Counted from the stretch's first letter, positions 22,354 through 34,675 are shown. The stretch: DNA of 53,308 nucleotides from Usnea hakonensis (GCA_013423325.1 BLJB01000265.1:1-53308); one strand, 5' to 3'. The notes: a model not told the origin generated them from the sequence alone. Made by a program: numbers and translations.

Positions 22354-22469
22354 GTATTCTCGCCATGCTAGCCACCTCGACATTGTATGAAATATAAGAC
22401 TGCTCCAGGGGAGCTTCTGAGGGCTATATTTCTTGCTTCCTGAATACCTTACTCCAAATCCATACCACT

Positions 22470-22980
22470 TGTACAACAGAGTTTTTTTTTAATTAATCCC
22501 CCCCCCCCCGGAGTTTCGCCGTGACCCTACCAAAATACTCTTTACTTTATGACAATACACAATAGTAACGTATTACTATTATCTTTTAAGACTTGCCCAA
22601 AAATTCAATTACTCTATTAAGAATTAAGTCCCAGTTTTTTTCTAAATTATAATGTGTTCTTGGAAACCTCTCTTTAGAATTAGATAGACGTGTCGAGATT
22701 TCGCGTTTTTTCGTGATTTTTTACGGGGAATTTACGCGAAAATTAGTTTTTTTCAATTTGTCTTATATTAAACACTTTCTTTAATAACGAAATAATTTTT
22801 TACGAAGCTAAATCTTTAGTATATTACTCTTTTATATATATTCTACTAGTAATTAAAGTCTTAGTATACTCAGATACATAGAAGTGGGAATATATAACGT
22901 TGTTTAATACTATGTTTTTGGTGGGGTCACGGCGAAACGCCCGGGGGGGGGGATTAATTTAAAAAAAACTCTGTTGTACA
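22470..22980. mobile_element. MITE of about 510 bp with 60-bp terminal inverted repeats
   Basis: The left end (22470-22531) and right end (22920-22980) are inverted copies: TGTACAACAGAG, a T-run, AATTAAT, a run of 12 (left) or 10 (right) C, then GTTTCGCCGTGACCC. Taking the TIR as CAACAGAG, both ends are flanked by TA, as expected for Tc1/mariner-type insertion. The interior is AT-rich and non-coding, so the element needs a transposase supplied elsewhere. It sits about 120 bp beyond dispersed-repeat copy C. Confidence 0.88.
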
Positions 22981-23221
22981 GAGGGAAAGTCCCGTACGGA
23001 GTACAAGCCCTAACACTAGGTACTTTCGGAAAGCGGCCCGGATCTTATCAGTGGGGCACTATCCGAAGGAGCCTTGGCGCTCAGGACGTTGCGTGTGAGT
23101 GTTGCGTGTCACCCTCCGTACATCCACTCATTATATCATATACTTATTTTAAACCCTCATGTTTACCCTCACATAGTTCGAGAAGTGGAGACTTTTCTTC
23201 TCATATAAGGATACTCATCAA

Positions 23222-24275
23222 CTCGAGCCCAAGGTACTCTCTGGGAATTACGACGAGTTCATCGCCGATGGAAAATCGTCGCCTCTGGCTTTACTGTCCC
23301 TCGAGGGATTCCCGATCATGGAACAATACCGCATGTTTGGTAACGATCAGCCAAACTCCTTCATCATGGCGACCTTCGTCCAGCTTAAAAATGAGTTGAC
23401 GGGCTGCCATAGCTCATTCCAACAATCTCACCTTCGGCCTTCCATATCCCTTCGAGAATGAAAACTTCCGAGCTGAAGTACATTGGATATATTTTGTCCT
23501 GAATGGCCCCAACACATGAAAATAGATTTCCTTGCAATTTTCCATGACAGGAGTCTTAGGTCGTTTCAGGTTCGGTTTGAGCTGCTTCTCGCAGACTTCC
23601 CCGGCTCCGATGTCTTACCCATGTGGCTCACAGTCTTCACACATGCAGTACCACTAATCCAAGCCAGCTGCCGAATTCGAAAACTTCAACTACTACCAGG
23701 GTCTTACCTCACAGCAGGTGCATAGCCGCAAAATCTCCCGTGCTCAGAATCACGGAGGCTTCGACCAGGGGACAGAATATTTCGTCACTAACGTGCTCAA
23801 TGGTTGCTCACGCGTCGAACTCAACGGAACTTCCCTCGTCAACCACGCCAACGCGGACGTGATCGTTCAGATCTCCGATCACTTGCTCAAGGGAGGGGTG
23901 ATCAAAGCCAACATGATCACCACTCTGCGCTACTACCAAGGGCACCGTCGTCTTCTCTGGGAACAGATCCAGAAAATGAATTGGTCTCAAGCTGACATGA
24001 ACGCTATCGAGATCTACACCGCAGACTTCTTTCAGGGTAAGGCGTCACAAACTGTCATCGTTAACCTGGTGGCTGCACGGGGCAACCTCGGAGAGGGAGA
24101 GAAAAAGCCTGAGCTTGACGACCAAGAGGGTACTGAAGACCCAGGACAATCGGTAGGGTCACTGAGAAGTCCCAAATGTCTCAACGTCACCCTCACACGC
24201 GGCCAGAGTACGACCCTGATCGTCTGCCGAGCGGGCTTACGTACAACTTTTACCTCAGAACGCTTCCTCAGATAA
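23222..24275 (+). pseudogene. SF1 helicase (UPF1/NAM7-like) C-terminal relic
   Basis: The first block (from 23222) reads YDEFIADGKSSPL...LEGFPIMEQYRMF, resembling the segment before the conserved EQYRM motif of UPF1/NAM7-type helicases. After broken frames, 23718-24275 is open and reads ITTLRYYQGHRRLLWEQI, then IYTADFFQGKASQTVIVNLV (motif V region, canonical DxFQGxE), then CLNVTLTRGQS (motif VI, canonical LNVALTRAR). Motifs I and II are absent. The catalytic Arg region of motif VI is altered. These helicases act on RNA or DNA with ATP; this copy cannot. Family level is clear; exact subfamily is not. Confidence 0.65.
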
Positions 24276-24732
24276 ATAGTACTACTGCCGAGATGTACGG
24301 TACCTGGACCGCGCGTATTGGCCTTTGTTCTCAAGCCTCAAGATGTCGAGAGCAATCTCTGGTATCGAAATCAATCTATTATCTGTTGTTGTCCTTTGTG
24401 GAGGAGCGTAAGTATTCACTGCCATCCACAGAAAGGCTGAGCCACTTGTACACCAGGAAGTTGTCAATTACCACTTTGACTTCTTCCTCCTCTCTTATCC
24501 TAATTGAGCAATATACTTACGAGTGCCTCCAAATAGATTCCTCTCCTCAAGCTGAACGACGACCGCCTCCATCATCCAATCGGCCGTTGGGAGTCCGACC
24601 GTCCTTGACCCGCAACCCTTACCATAACTCGCGTAACGCCATATTTCCTACTCGAAGTAGCCTCTTCCTCATCACCTTGTTAGCATTGGATCGGTCTCGT
24701 TAAGGTATTACCGTCATTCTTGTCGGCTGAAT
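24276..24732. other. Short gene-free stretch
   Basis: Between the helicase relic and an F-box fragment. A frame at 24176-24703 runs through both and shows no domain. Confidence 0.4.
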
Positions 24733-25590
24733 ATGGCGGTACAGGATAGTTGTTTTAAAAAGCTGTTCTTGAAGGTGAAGATACCGCTTGAATCAGACAA
24801 CGGCAGACCCGCGGAGCTGTTTGGTCAGATGCTTCAGAACCCTCGAGCCAAATTATACATCCAAGATCTTCATATCGCGGGCAAGTGGGCCGCGCACGCT
24901 CTTGTCTTCCATGACCCAGGATCCACGTTCATTCACAAGATTTATCTCGGAGTCTGCCTTCCGAAAAAGTGTCAACCACCATTTTCTGACAACAAAACCG
25001 CCTCTCGACCGCAATCAATGTTCCGAAGCCCCTGATAGACACCATCGCAATTCTCCAATGTGCAATCGAGGAAATCGCCCGTCTTCTCGCTTGAATGTCA
25101 ACGAATTTCGCTCAAAGATGACAAAGAAGGAGAGCAAGACCCGTTCCTTGCCTTTCAGTTCCAGTCAGCGGCTGGACAAAGCTTAAGTTCTCTGACTTCA
25201 CCCGAGAAGATTGCGACCTGCTCTGGACATTGGAGCATCTCCTCTTTCCATCGGACATGATATTCCCGAGCCTTCCTCCGACAATGATGACCCCAAATCT
25301 AATTCCAACATGGTGAATATCACGAAGCGGGTGACTATGGATTTCCTGCGAGTATGCGAGGAGGTTCGCAATTAAAAAGACTCGATGCTTCGGCCAGTCG
25401 CCATCCACACCTAGATATTGAAAGCAGCAAATATTATCCCAACAAATGGAACCTGCAGCCAACGGAAGATCAACTGGCCGCTGGTGCGCACGATGAATGG
25501 GCTACCATCTGCAACCTTTATTTCCTGATAAAGGTAGGCCGCCTCGAGGATGCTTTCCAGTCACATTCCTCGGGATTACGAGATGGGTAG
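24733..25590 (+). pseudogene. F-box paralogue lacking its F-box, multiply frameshifted
   Basis: FKKLFLKVKIP...DNGRPAELFGQMLQNPRAKLYIQDL aligns with FRKLFSDIRI...NNGRAAELFRCMFQDPRAKSCMQDL of the 18357 gene. Later, in other frames, DPFLAFQFQ and CDLLWTLEHLLFPSD match its FLAFQLKRL and CDLTQKLERLLFPSE. At least two frame changes are needed, and the F-box itself is missing at the 5' end. A 3' part (FLRVCEEVRN, then a stop) extends beyond the point where the 18357 copy is cut. Confidence 0.7.
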
Positions 25591-26215
25591 TCCTTAGGTT
25601 CCAGGGACGTGAATTTGACTTGCGCGGATGACGATGCCTAAGACCACGAAGGCGCGCCTGAATTCCTCACGTCCACGTCCCCTGCGCATGTATCCAGTCT
25701 GAACCACAGCAAACTGCTGATCAATGAAGTCTTGAAGTGACCGGCGATGTATGTGTCTTTTGTGTGTTCCTGGATCGTTCGTGCAAGAGCGTTTTTGTGG
25801 GCGTCTCTTGTTGTAGATGCTTATTCTTTGGGTTGCTGTGCATTCTTTACACATTCTCACTATCGAACTTGACATTTAGCGTAGGGATTTGTTTCGATTT
25901 CACAGTGTACACTCTAATTACACGAGTGTAAAGTTTCGAGTCACAAGACCCTACATGGGGCCGCGTTTGCAATGTAATAAAATGCTTTCTCACAATATTA
26001 CTATCCACCAATCCGCCAACACGAAAGAATGGAAACAACCCACCCGCGGAAAAATTATATCTCGAAAATTGAGATCCACAAAATCCATCTCCATTTCCTG
26101 GAAATTCCACCAATCAAACCAACCTATTCAATCTCCTCCCTTTCCACCTCGGAAACGGAAACTCTTCATAAACAACCGTCCGACGCTCTGCTCTAGTATT
26201 CCATTTGTCTCCACT
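25591..26215. other. Intergenic stretch, no gene seen
   Basis: Between the F-box relic and the stop codon of the minus-strand secreted-protein gene. No repeat or RNA gene recognised. Confidence 0.5.
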
Positions 26216-26678
26216 CTAGCAAGTAGTCTGGCAAACGTCCTGTCCGGCATACGAGAACCCCGAGGATTGAGCCAACCAGTGGCACGAGGCGGACCCACAA
26301 GCCTGCTGCACATACGTCTCGCCATTCGAGCCGATAGCCAGCTGCCCCCCCCAAAAACAAAGACCTCGCTGTCAGCACAAGGTATCCTCTCCCGTGTTCT
26401 CCATGTTTCCCTCAACTGGGAGATGAGCCAATACGGAAAGGGAGGCTCAAACTTACCCGATTCAGTCTCTGAACGCCGCAGCCCGGAACGCCCGCGCTGT
26501 TGGCGTAGTAGGTTTCGTAGTACAAGGCGATTGCGAGGCACGTGGAGCCGTCGGCTAAGGTTTGGACGGTGTGGGACGGGAGATTGGATAAGAGAGCAGC
26601 GTTTGTGGCGGGGGACGGTACGGCCATGCCGGCGACGAAAGGGATGAGGGTGAGGAGGTGGGCGAGTTGGAAATGCAT
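26216..26678 (-). CDS. Small secreted cysteine-containing protein (effector-like)
   Basis: Two exons (26678-26457 and 26341-26216, phase 0, intron 115 nt) give 115 aa. Residues 1-18 or so are a clear signal peptide (MHFQLAHLLTLIPFVAG), with a predicted cut near MAVPSPA. The mature protein has six Cys: TC and GC in exon 1, then AC, SC, VC and a C-terminal TTC, fitting three disulfides. The acceptor follows a G-run (GGGGGGGCAG). The intron is supported by the sudden appearance of a Cys-rich in-frame tail with a natural stop. I recognise no named family; size, secretion and even Cys count resemble fungal effector or hydrophilic secreted proteins. A TATA box lies about 190 bp upstream of the start codon. 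Confidence 0.72.
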
Positions 26679-26861
26679 GGTGGGGTGGAGGGGTGGGGAG
26701 TGCTGGGTTGCTGGGTTGAAAGGGTGAGGAAGTGGGGGATGAGGGATGGGAGTTTAGAAGGGAAAATTTTTAATGAGAGTGGGTGAAGGAGTGTAGATAG
26801 TTGGTCAATCAATGAGTGTGTGCTTTGGGCTGATGGACGGATAGGACGCTGGCGGCGGGGG

Positions 26862-26869
26862 TTATATAT
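26862..26869 (-). promoter_or_regulatory. TATA-like box of the secreted-protein gene
   Basis: CATATATAAC on the minus strand, about 190 bp before the start codon of the 26678 gene, followed by a pyrimidine-rich leader (CTCCTTCACCCACTCTC), a usual arrangement for expressed fungal genes. Confidence 0.5.
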
Positions 26870-28487
26870 GAGTTTGCGCTGTCTCTCAATCTCACATACA
26901 TTTGGACCACCGACCCTCGCGTATTGACTTTGCTTTTTCTGGTATTGTGTAGACATTGACATGTCGTTGTTGGAATTGGTAATTTCCTAATATTTCAGGC
27001 CTCCCACTCTTCTCTTAGCAGTTGTCCGGTTAGGCACCTGAAATATATTAAATCGGATTGCTCCAAAGGAAAGGAGTTTCGTCCTGATTATGAGCCCGGA
27101 TTACACCATGAAATCATCACTTCATTGCGATACATTATGACAGAATCCTCCTCGACGTTCGGATTTCTTCTCAAGGCTGTTGAAATCTATAGATCTGGAA
27201 TTGATTGACCTCCAGAAACTCCCCTGGATCCTGTCTTATTTAACATGCATTTCGGGTAGAACCCCTGACCACTGCCAAGAGAAGGCTAGGAACTCAATAT
27301 AAAACCACATAGCCGAAATTACCAATCCAACAATCTATCTATCTAAATACTATATTCTTAAGGTGAGAAAAAGAGCTCCCTTGAACGATGCTGATTCGTC
27401 GAATGCGCCAAGTCTGTATATGTACAGGGAACTTTTCTTTTCTTTTCCGTCTCCTTCTCGACGGCCGAAGGCGGCTCTAGCTTTCTTGTAAAACCATATA
27501 TGTTGTAACCGAAATTGATTTAGTCTTGTATTGATAGCAATCGTGTCCTCGACGGCACGTCACATTTTGGAAAGCACGTGCGAAAGAAAACAGCATAGAT
27601 CCCTTTTTAAATATAACAAAGTAAGAGGAAAGAAGAAAGTATTCGTAGATAAAAATATACGCGATCGCTTGGGGAAAACGGTTGATAGATAGTCTGGGCG
27701 TAGTCTACCTTACTCTTAGGAGGTTAGTAGTCCCACTGCGAACATACTGATTTATACCTACATGCTCGAGTAACTATATGGCTTTAGCATCTTATATCTT
27801 TACTAGATAAGTATATATTTGCGAAAGGCCTATTATACTCTCCTTTCTTTCGGGTGCCCCAGTATATCTTTCTGCGCCTTGTGGAAAAGGTCTCCGAAAA
27901 AGCTGAGATGATGGGAAGGTCAGGACTTGATACACGTACCTATTACTTGGATGACTAAGGTAAGAGTACCAAGAGGCTAGCTTAAGCATCGGATTCCTCT
28001 TTCCGCATCTACCTGCCTTTTTAGGAATGTATTACCCGATTTGGATAGTGCTTCACTGCTTCAGACTGCGTGTAAAGTAGGGTAATCAGTAATACGGGTC
28101 TATATTGTCTTTACCGAGTCGAGTGTTTCGCCAAGTCGTTTCAATCCTTCATACTTGTGCCATCCAGAAGTGACTTAGGTCGCTTATTAGCGGTGAGAGC
28201 CAGCAAATCAGATTGCTCCATATTACGCAAAATCATGCTCAAACACACGTTATCAAAACGCTAATCTTTTCGCATCGTATCTCATTTCTGGAAGACACAA
28301 GTACTCATGGCCACAGGCATGCAAAGCAGATGCTCTTGGCAATGTCTATATATTATTGGGCATCTGTGTGATCAGGATTCAAAGCACAATAATCAGGCTC
28401 TGGCAGTCCATGTGAACCCTTGTCAAGACGTCCACATTCTCTTCTCCACATCTACGTAGTTGCTCCATAGTAAATGGCTTCCTACAA
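26870..28487. other. AT-richer gene-free stretch
   Basis: No gene recognised. 27711-27772 is the mutated partner of the repeat at 20423-20486. 27340-27800 is AT-rich with short pyrimidine runs and may be decayed repeat sequence. Confidence 0.45.
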
Positions 28488-30346
28488 ATGATGGGGTCTG
28501 TCGTCATCACCCTGCCAGATAGACCAACCATCACCGTCCACAAAGGGTGGATTCCCTCGAAGAAAGCTGGAAAGGTCATCAATCCAGTACATCATGGAGA
28601 TATAAAAGGCTTTGAGACGCACACCTTCTCAGTGTCTCGACAGGGTAAAGGTTCAGCGTTCAAGCCTCCAGAGGAGGAAACGCCTCTTGCCGGCCAAGTT
28701 TTCCAGGCCGCCAGCCCACCGGTACTAGACCAGCAAATCGACTTTGTCAACAATGCTTCCGAACCACTACAGACCAAAGACGCCGCCGTACGAAAGCTTG
28801 TCCGTAGCCATGCTATGAAGTCGGTTGCCCGTGAGAGACGGGAGCAAAAAAGGAAGAAGCTTAATGATACAAAAAGTACGCGCGAGAAAGCTAGAGAAGC
28901 GAATGAAGTCTCATCTTCACAGCGATCAATGGAACGCCTCTCGAGGACAGGGGTCGACACTGTGCCACTGACGCGAGACCCAGAGGTTCCCTATGTCTTG
29001 CTTGGCCAGGAAATCGACAACTTCTTTACGGACTATCTCAGCAAACTTCAAGCTAACAAATATCGCCTCGAAAAGCTCTATTTTACGCAGCTTGGATCTC
29101 CCATGTTCCCCATGGAATTCCATCTAGCCTACAATCCCCCAATCCAACTTTCGTCCTTTGATTCATCATTCGTCGACAACGTGGTCATCCAGTCTTTGTC
29201 TTATGCGGCAGCTGTGTGTTCAACACTGGCCAAGGGAAAGATTCATAGTAGCGATATTACGGCGGAGATGAACAAGACAATCAAGTTCATCAATAGGCTC
29301 CTGGAAGAGGAAAGAGGGGTGGCAGATGGGATGTTGGGAGCTGTAATTCATTTGGCTATCGGTGAGGTGAGTTGTTTTGTTCTTGTCACGAACGATGCAT
29401 TGCCGCTGAACTTGAAGCGGTGAGAGTAGGCGCTCCGTGGAAACTTTGATGATTGGGTAATGCACATGACTGGACTCAAGAAAATGGTCGAGATGAGGGG
29501 GGGCATGGATAGGATTCATTTCTACCTACGGATGAAACTTCATCGGTCAGTATCACCTCAAAGGCTTTCTTTGGCCGTAAGAAATATCTCGATTGCCCGA
29601 CTAAGCTACTTGTTAGAGCTGACCTTCTGGGCTCGACTGACCAAGCGAGTCTTCCATTCTTCCCCTTCAAAAGATCTTACCACTCAGCTAATGACCTAAA
29701 CCCCTACCTCCCGGCTCACGATATCTTGCTCGACTGGTTCAAGGCCCAAGCAGCGTTATCAAGCCGGTGTATAGAAGTCACCTTCATGTTAACAAATCTT
29801 CGTCATTTCTCTAGAGCAATCGAGCAGACGCTACTTGAGCCTGAAGCGGGACTGGATCCGAAGGAGCTCATTGAAGCTTGTTACTCCATACAATACCAGT
29901 TGCTGTTGACTGGGCCTGCTGAAGAAATTACTGACGGTGGACTCGTTCACGACAACGATGAGCAGGGGAATGCTTTCCGACTGGGAGCCATCATCTACAT
30001 GAAGGAGATACTGCAGGATTTCGCGTTCTCGATTACCGGCTCTAGGATCCTGGTGTCGAAACTCAAATCTTCCCTCAGTGTTGTCCTCGTGTCCCAAGCC
30101 AGCCCAAGCTCGTCGGCACTTCTCCTGTGGCTGCTGGTTATGGGTGGCGTAGCGAGTATCAAAAATTGTCTGGATACAACGCTCTTCGTTACACATCTGG
30201 TGAGGCTGTGCAGTGATCTTCAGATCATTGAATGGCAAGACGTGAAGAAGCGATTGGAGAGTATACTGTGGATTGGGATTGTGCTTGACAAAGCCGGCGA
30301 GGCGTTGTGGGATGAGATTCAGCTTACAGCGAGGGCACTCGGTTGA
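28488..30346 (+). CDS. Fungal-specific transcription factor-like protein without a zinc cluster
   Basis: Three exons (28488-29366, 29430-29545, 29617-30346) sum to 1725 nt, 574 aa. N-terminal PDRPTITVHKGWIPSKK, then FVNNASEP...KDAAVRKLVRSHAMKSVARERR near residues 86-120, a basic motif that recurs in Pezizomycotina proteins annotated as Zn2Cys6-related transcription factors. The rest is the helical middle-homology-like region: DWVMHMTGLKKMVEMRGG across the first intron, then LHRADLLGSTD across the second, two signatures of the family. No Cys6 cluster is present, so DNA binding would have to use the basic segment or a partner. Both introns keep frame and have consistent splice sites (GTGAGT and GTCAGT donors). 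Target genes are unknown. Confidence 0.8.
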
Positions 30347-31504
30347 AGATGTGTGGATCAGAAATCGCGATAGTGCAAGGTGATTATGATTCAGGTTTGG
30401 GGGTTCGTCCATGCATCAGGAAAAGAGATACTGAGATCTTAGTCCATGTCAAAGTCGCATAGTTCTGAATACAACTCTCCCTCCTTATGAGTCTCGATTC
30501 CGATAAGTTGCTACTATGTAAAATGATAGCCTGGTCTGTTGAAACCGAAGTGTACCTCCAGGACGTGTAAAGCAGCACCAATGATAATCACTGGTACTGG
30601 GTGACACAGATGCGGTCATATTTTAGCGCAATCTATGCCTCAGCCAATGAGCAGCGATCCATTCTCTATGATCGCCCCGCTTTTCTCCTGAGGCTGAATT
30701 TTTAAGCTACATGTATGGAAGAAATGAGGACTTCTCCTCACTGTACTCCCGGGACGGCTCGGGTATGACTTTGTCCATGAACTTTGACCGAATACAAACT
30801 GACCAAGCATCCTCATGGGAATTCCTGACCTCTCCTCCCATCAATCGACATGTAATCAGTCAAAAGGCTCTATCCTGAAGACTGCGCGAGGAACCCAGTC
30901 GACCATCTGTGCTATTTGCGTTAAACCACCCCTCCTGATGATTGAGGGCCGAGCTTTGCAGCAATCTCATCTGCTAGGTCATTCGCTCCGGCCTTAGTGA
31001 CTTTCTCAACTTCTTACAAATTTTCAGACAGAGCTACTAGGTCTTCCAGCAAAGAAGCATTCTGCCGTCTGCCCAATTCCTCGTATCCAATTGCCCTTGA
31101 TTCTCATTACCCCTGACGGTTGGAGAAATGAGTGTCTGTCTTGAGTGCTAATACACGTCCTTCTTGTAGATCAGATAGGTCACAATTGCCTTGATTGCGT
31201 CCCATGATGATCTTGTTGAACGATGAGGGAAGACGCGAGCTTTCGCGCGGCAGAATCCTCAGAAATTACTGCGGAAAGACTCAAAAAAGCCCTGTTGTAA
31301 ACCTCGGAAGTTACTTCTGGTACCCTCTGGTACTCCGCTCATGCGTGCTTCCCAATACATCAAGTAGTAGTGTTAGTCAGCTGGTGGGGTCGCGGCTCAA
31401 AAATCCCCATTATTCCATAGATTTCTACATCTTCTCCCACCCTCACGAATTCTTCCTCCATCATCTTTGACTTCGCTTCAAACTCTTAATTTGAGGCTAC
31501 TGCT
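30347..31504. other. Intergenic stretch, no gene seen
   Basis: 3' flank of the transcription factor-like gene and 5' flank of the membrane-protein gene. 31213-31230 is an exact 18-bp match to 21391-21408. A CT-rich leader (CTTCTCCCACCCTC) precedes the next start codon. Confidence 0.5.
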
Positions 31505-33861
31505 ATGGCTCAAGGTTACGCAATCGAGATGACTGAGCACGCTCGGTCAGAACGCTCCGAAGCGGAGAGTCAACCATTGGACAGCAAAATGAGCGGCCAA
31601 AAACTCGAGATAGGGTTCGCGTCAGCCTTATTAATAGCTCCTATGTTGACCCTCGCTGCCCTTTTGATTGGTTTGGTCTATAGATATCGAATGCCGGATC
31701 ACTTTTCTTCGTATTCCCTCGACAATCAAACAGCTCTACCGCTTAAGTCGGCGTATTATGTCAACTATTCTTCTACGACACTTGTTTATATCGCCTCGCT
31801 ATCATCTACGCTCTCGACTCTTCTCATTCCAGCCGCAATGCTGCTTTACTCATTTGTGCTGGCAAATGATCTCGCAAAAGACTCCGATCAAGCTGCTATA
31901 TCAAACTTACCTTCTCCCTTTCAATTAGATATGTTGATCAAGATGGTTGAGGGCCGGCTAACGGCACTGTGGACGTATATTCGTTATGTATTTGGTTCCA
32001 AACAGCGAAGGATCAATATTGTCCCTACTTTGCAGCACGCGTCTACAGCATTGTTGGCTTTGGCAGTGCTTGCGTAAGTTCCCTCTTGCTGTCGTCCACT
32101 AGTCACATAGTCTAAGAAGACTGATCAAGTGCAGTGTGCTCGTTAATCTCGCTGATTTGTGGCTGCATTTGGTAAGACGCTATACAGCATGGTTCTCTAC
32201 AGCTCTAAAATCCCATCCAGGTCACACGATCAGTACTTTACCTCGAGCTGAGACCCGAACAGCCTTCCCAAGCATTTGCGCCAGGCCGAGGATTCAATTC
32301 CACCTGCTTGAGTGATCCAGTGGGAACTGACGGTGGTTACGACATCCCAATCTCATGTATGATAACTTCGGGCGATGCAGTTAACAAACCGCAACTCCTC
32401 AACGAAACCGAATTCTTTCGAACGGCGGCCAACAGCTCTGACGTCAATTTGGTCTATCTAAGCAATGGGAATGCCGTGCTTGGACCTGCTAACCCACCCC
32501 TTGATCTCGACTTTCAGGCAACAGGCTTTGGCTCTCAAACATCATGCCGAGTAACCACTGGTCTTTGTGGTGCTAATGTCACCGAAGGCGAGCGCTGGCC
32601 GTTCCCTAGCGACTACAACTTCATATGTAATGCCACGATCGCCGGGCTGAACATGACAGGCAATTTCATGAATGTTCTATTTGAACAGGGTGGATTGAGC
32701 GGTAGTGAAAATGAATCCGCCCTAGTCGTTTTAGGAGGAAACACCATCGCTGAGAACGCCTTCTCAATCGGTTTTCAATACTTTAATGATCCACAGAAGC
32801 TCGCACAGACGCCAGGACTAGATGAATATCTTGGCTCAAACGAGGATCGTCATCAACTATATTGGGCGTTGGTGTGGTGGGCGCCGTTCTTCACTGTACT
32901 CACTGATGTTTCGGTGACAAATCAGACTGCAGCCGTTGGAGTGTCGGACGCCTCGAAGGGAGGGTCCGTTGGAATTCTTTCATGCGAGACGAATATTTCA
33001 GAAGTTGTACGTTGCTCTCGTACCTATTCTCGAAATAGTTCTAGTAACGTCAGTATAGACCTACTCCTTCAATGACGGCACCATTAATATCACCTCCTTG
33101 GGTGTCCCAAGGACAAACGCATCTATTCCCTTTGTCGCAGGCATCACCGCCCGTAAGTGACTCTCAGAATCTCTACTCACTTCACCTACTCCGAGTCTCT
33201 GCACCTCAAAGCTTGGCATCATGGGGGCTGAGTTCTCCTATCCCAAGAACATATCGTCATAAGAAAGCTTTGATTCATCTCTTGTATATGGTACTAGTAT
33301 GCTTATACTCAATCTAAACTCTACTCAGATTGGGGTTATGACCAACTTCACACGGGTCTCCAGCAAAGCTTTGCAGCCGCCACGTCATCCGAAGATTTCG
33401 CTGCAAGGTTCGCAATCTCGTACGACCGGATTCTCGTCTCTATACCCGCTGGAGTGATGCTTCCCCTCCCCTTCCTCAACGCATCCCGTCGTATCGAAAC
33501 ACCCGTCACCCGCGTGCCCAAGGCGCCTCTCTTCGCAGTCCTACTTCTCGACCTCCTCTACGCCGCCACCGGCATTGCACTGACCCTCAGCGCACTTGCA
33601 ACCTCGACCCGTGGCCATGGAGCGAGGGATGTGCAAGCTAGGCTGAGTTTGACGGCTGTGGTGGCACAGGGGTTTGAGGATGCAAGTTTGGGGGATGATG
33701 CGGTGGATGTGGAGGGGTTGTATGCGGAGAGGAAGGGGCTGGTTACGAAAAGGGTGGCATTTGGGAGGAGGGCTGGTGGGGGGAGGAGTTATAGGAAGGT
33801 TGATGAGAAGGATGAGGAGAAGGATGAGGAGAGAGAGGAGGATGAAAGAAGACTTTTATAA
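31505..33861 (+). CDS. Multi-pass membrane glycoprotein of unknown function
   Basis: Five exons (31505-32073, 32135-32171, 32221-33006, 33059-33152, 33329-33861) sum to 2019 nt, 672 aa. Membrane segments: ALLIAPMLTLAALLIGLVY (about 40-58), YIASLSSTLSTLLIPAAMLL (about 98-117), ALLALAVLAVLVNLADLWL spanning the first intron, and a C-terminal APLFAVLLLDLLYAATGIAL. Between the third and fourth lies a large region of about 400 residues rich in N-x-S/T sites (NETE, NSS, NVT, NATI, NMT, NES, NQT, NIS, NASI) with several Cys, consistent with an extracellular or lumenal domain. The tail is a charged DEKDEEKDEEREEDE repeat. I recall similar architecture in Pezizomycotina hypothetical proteins but no function. 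Confidence 0.75.
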
Positions 33862-34675
33862 AGGGTGATGGAAGACGGTTCCGGCAGTACTGGTTGGACC
33901 AATGGTAAGTGTTAGTGGATCTCACGGAGTTTAATGATCTGGTTATCATTAGACCTAATATCGGCCTGGGGAATTCTATTTGTGGACATGCGATCATTGA
34001 TCTGCCCAGGAGATGAGGTACTCACTCAAACTAATATTTATATAGATTTTTTTTTAACATTTAGCTTCTCATTCGGTTTTCCCTCTTTTAGAGTCTAGTA
34101 TTTTTCTCGCTCTTTTACATCTTATATCTCGTTATCTAGCCTCATAGGTGCCAACATCCTTTAAACATGCCATCACCTCTACAATAACTGAGATAACCAC
34201 TACCCTTTCATCAACATCATATGAGCAGACAATCTAAAAGAAAACACAGTAAGCAGAGACAGACCATCTCCCAGGGATTGATGCACCACGGGGCAATCTA
34301 CCCTATCCAAGACCAATATCCCCTTGTAATACAATAGGACGATAAGCTGCTTGTAAGGGCGATTGCTCGATTGGTAACGACAATGATACGGGGAGTGGGC
34401 GAGGTAGCGTGAGGAGTGGAAGAGTAGTAGAGTAGCAGCTACCAGGTTTTGTTTCCATGTATAGGACGAATGTTGATGGGATGGAATATTGTAGAGATGG
34501 GGTGTAGGACGTGAGGTCGCCATGAAGGGAAAAAGGCTCCGTATGGGCAGCCGTCTTAGTATAGGGCAATTGTCGATTTCCATGCATTGGTTTGAGATTA
34601 TTATCTATATAAAAAAAATTAATAGTAAAGAAAATAATATTCCTAAAATATATAGAGCTAATTTTACTGAGTGCT
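33862..34675. other. AT-rich gene-free stretch
   Basis: Runs of T at 34049-34057 and of A at 34610-34617, with ATATAGAT/ATCTATAT nearby, frame an AT-rich segment. I could not pair them into convincing terminal repeats. No gene. Confidence 0.4.
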
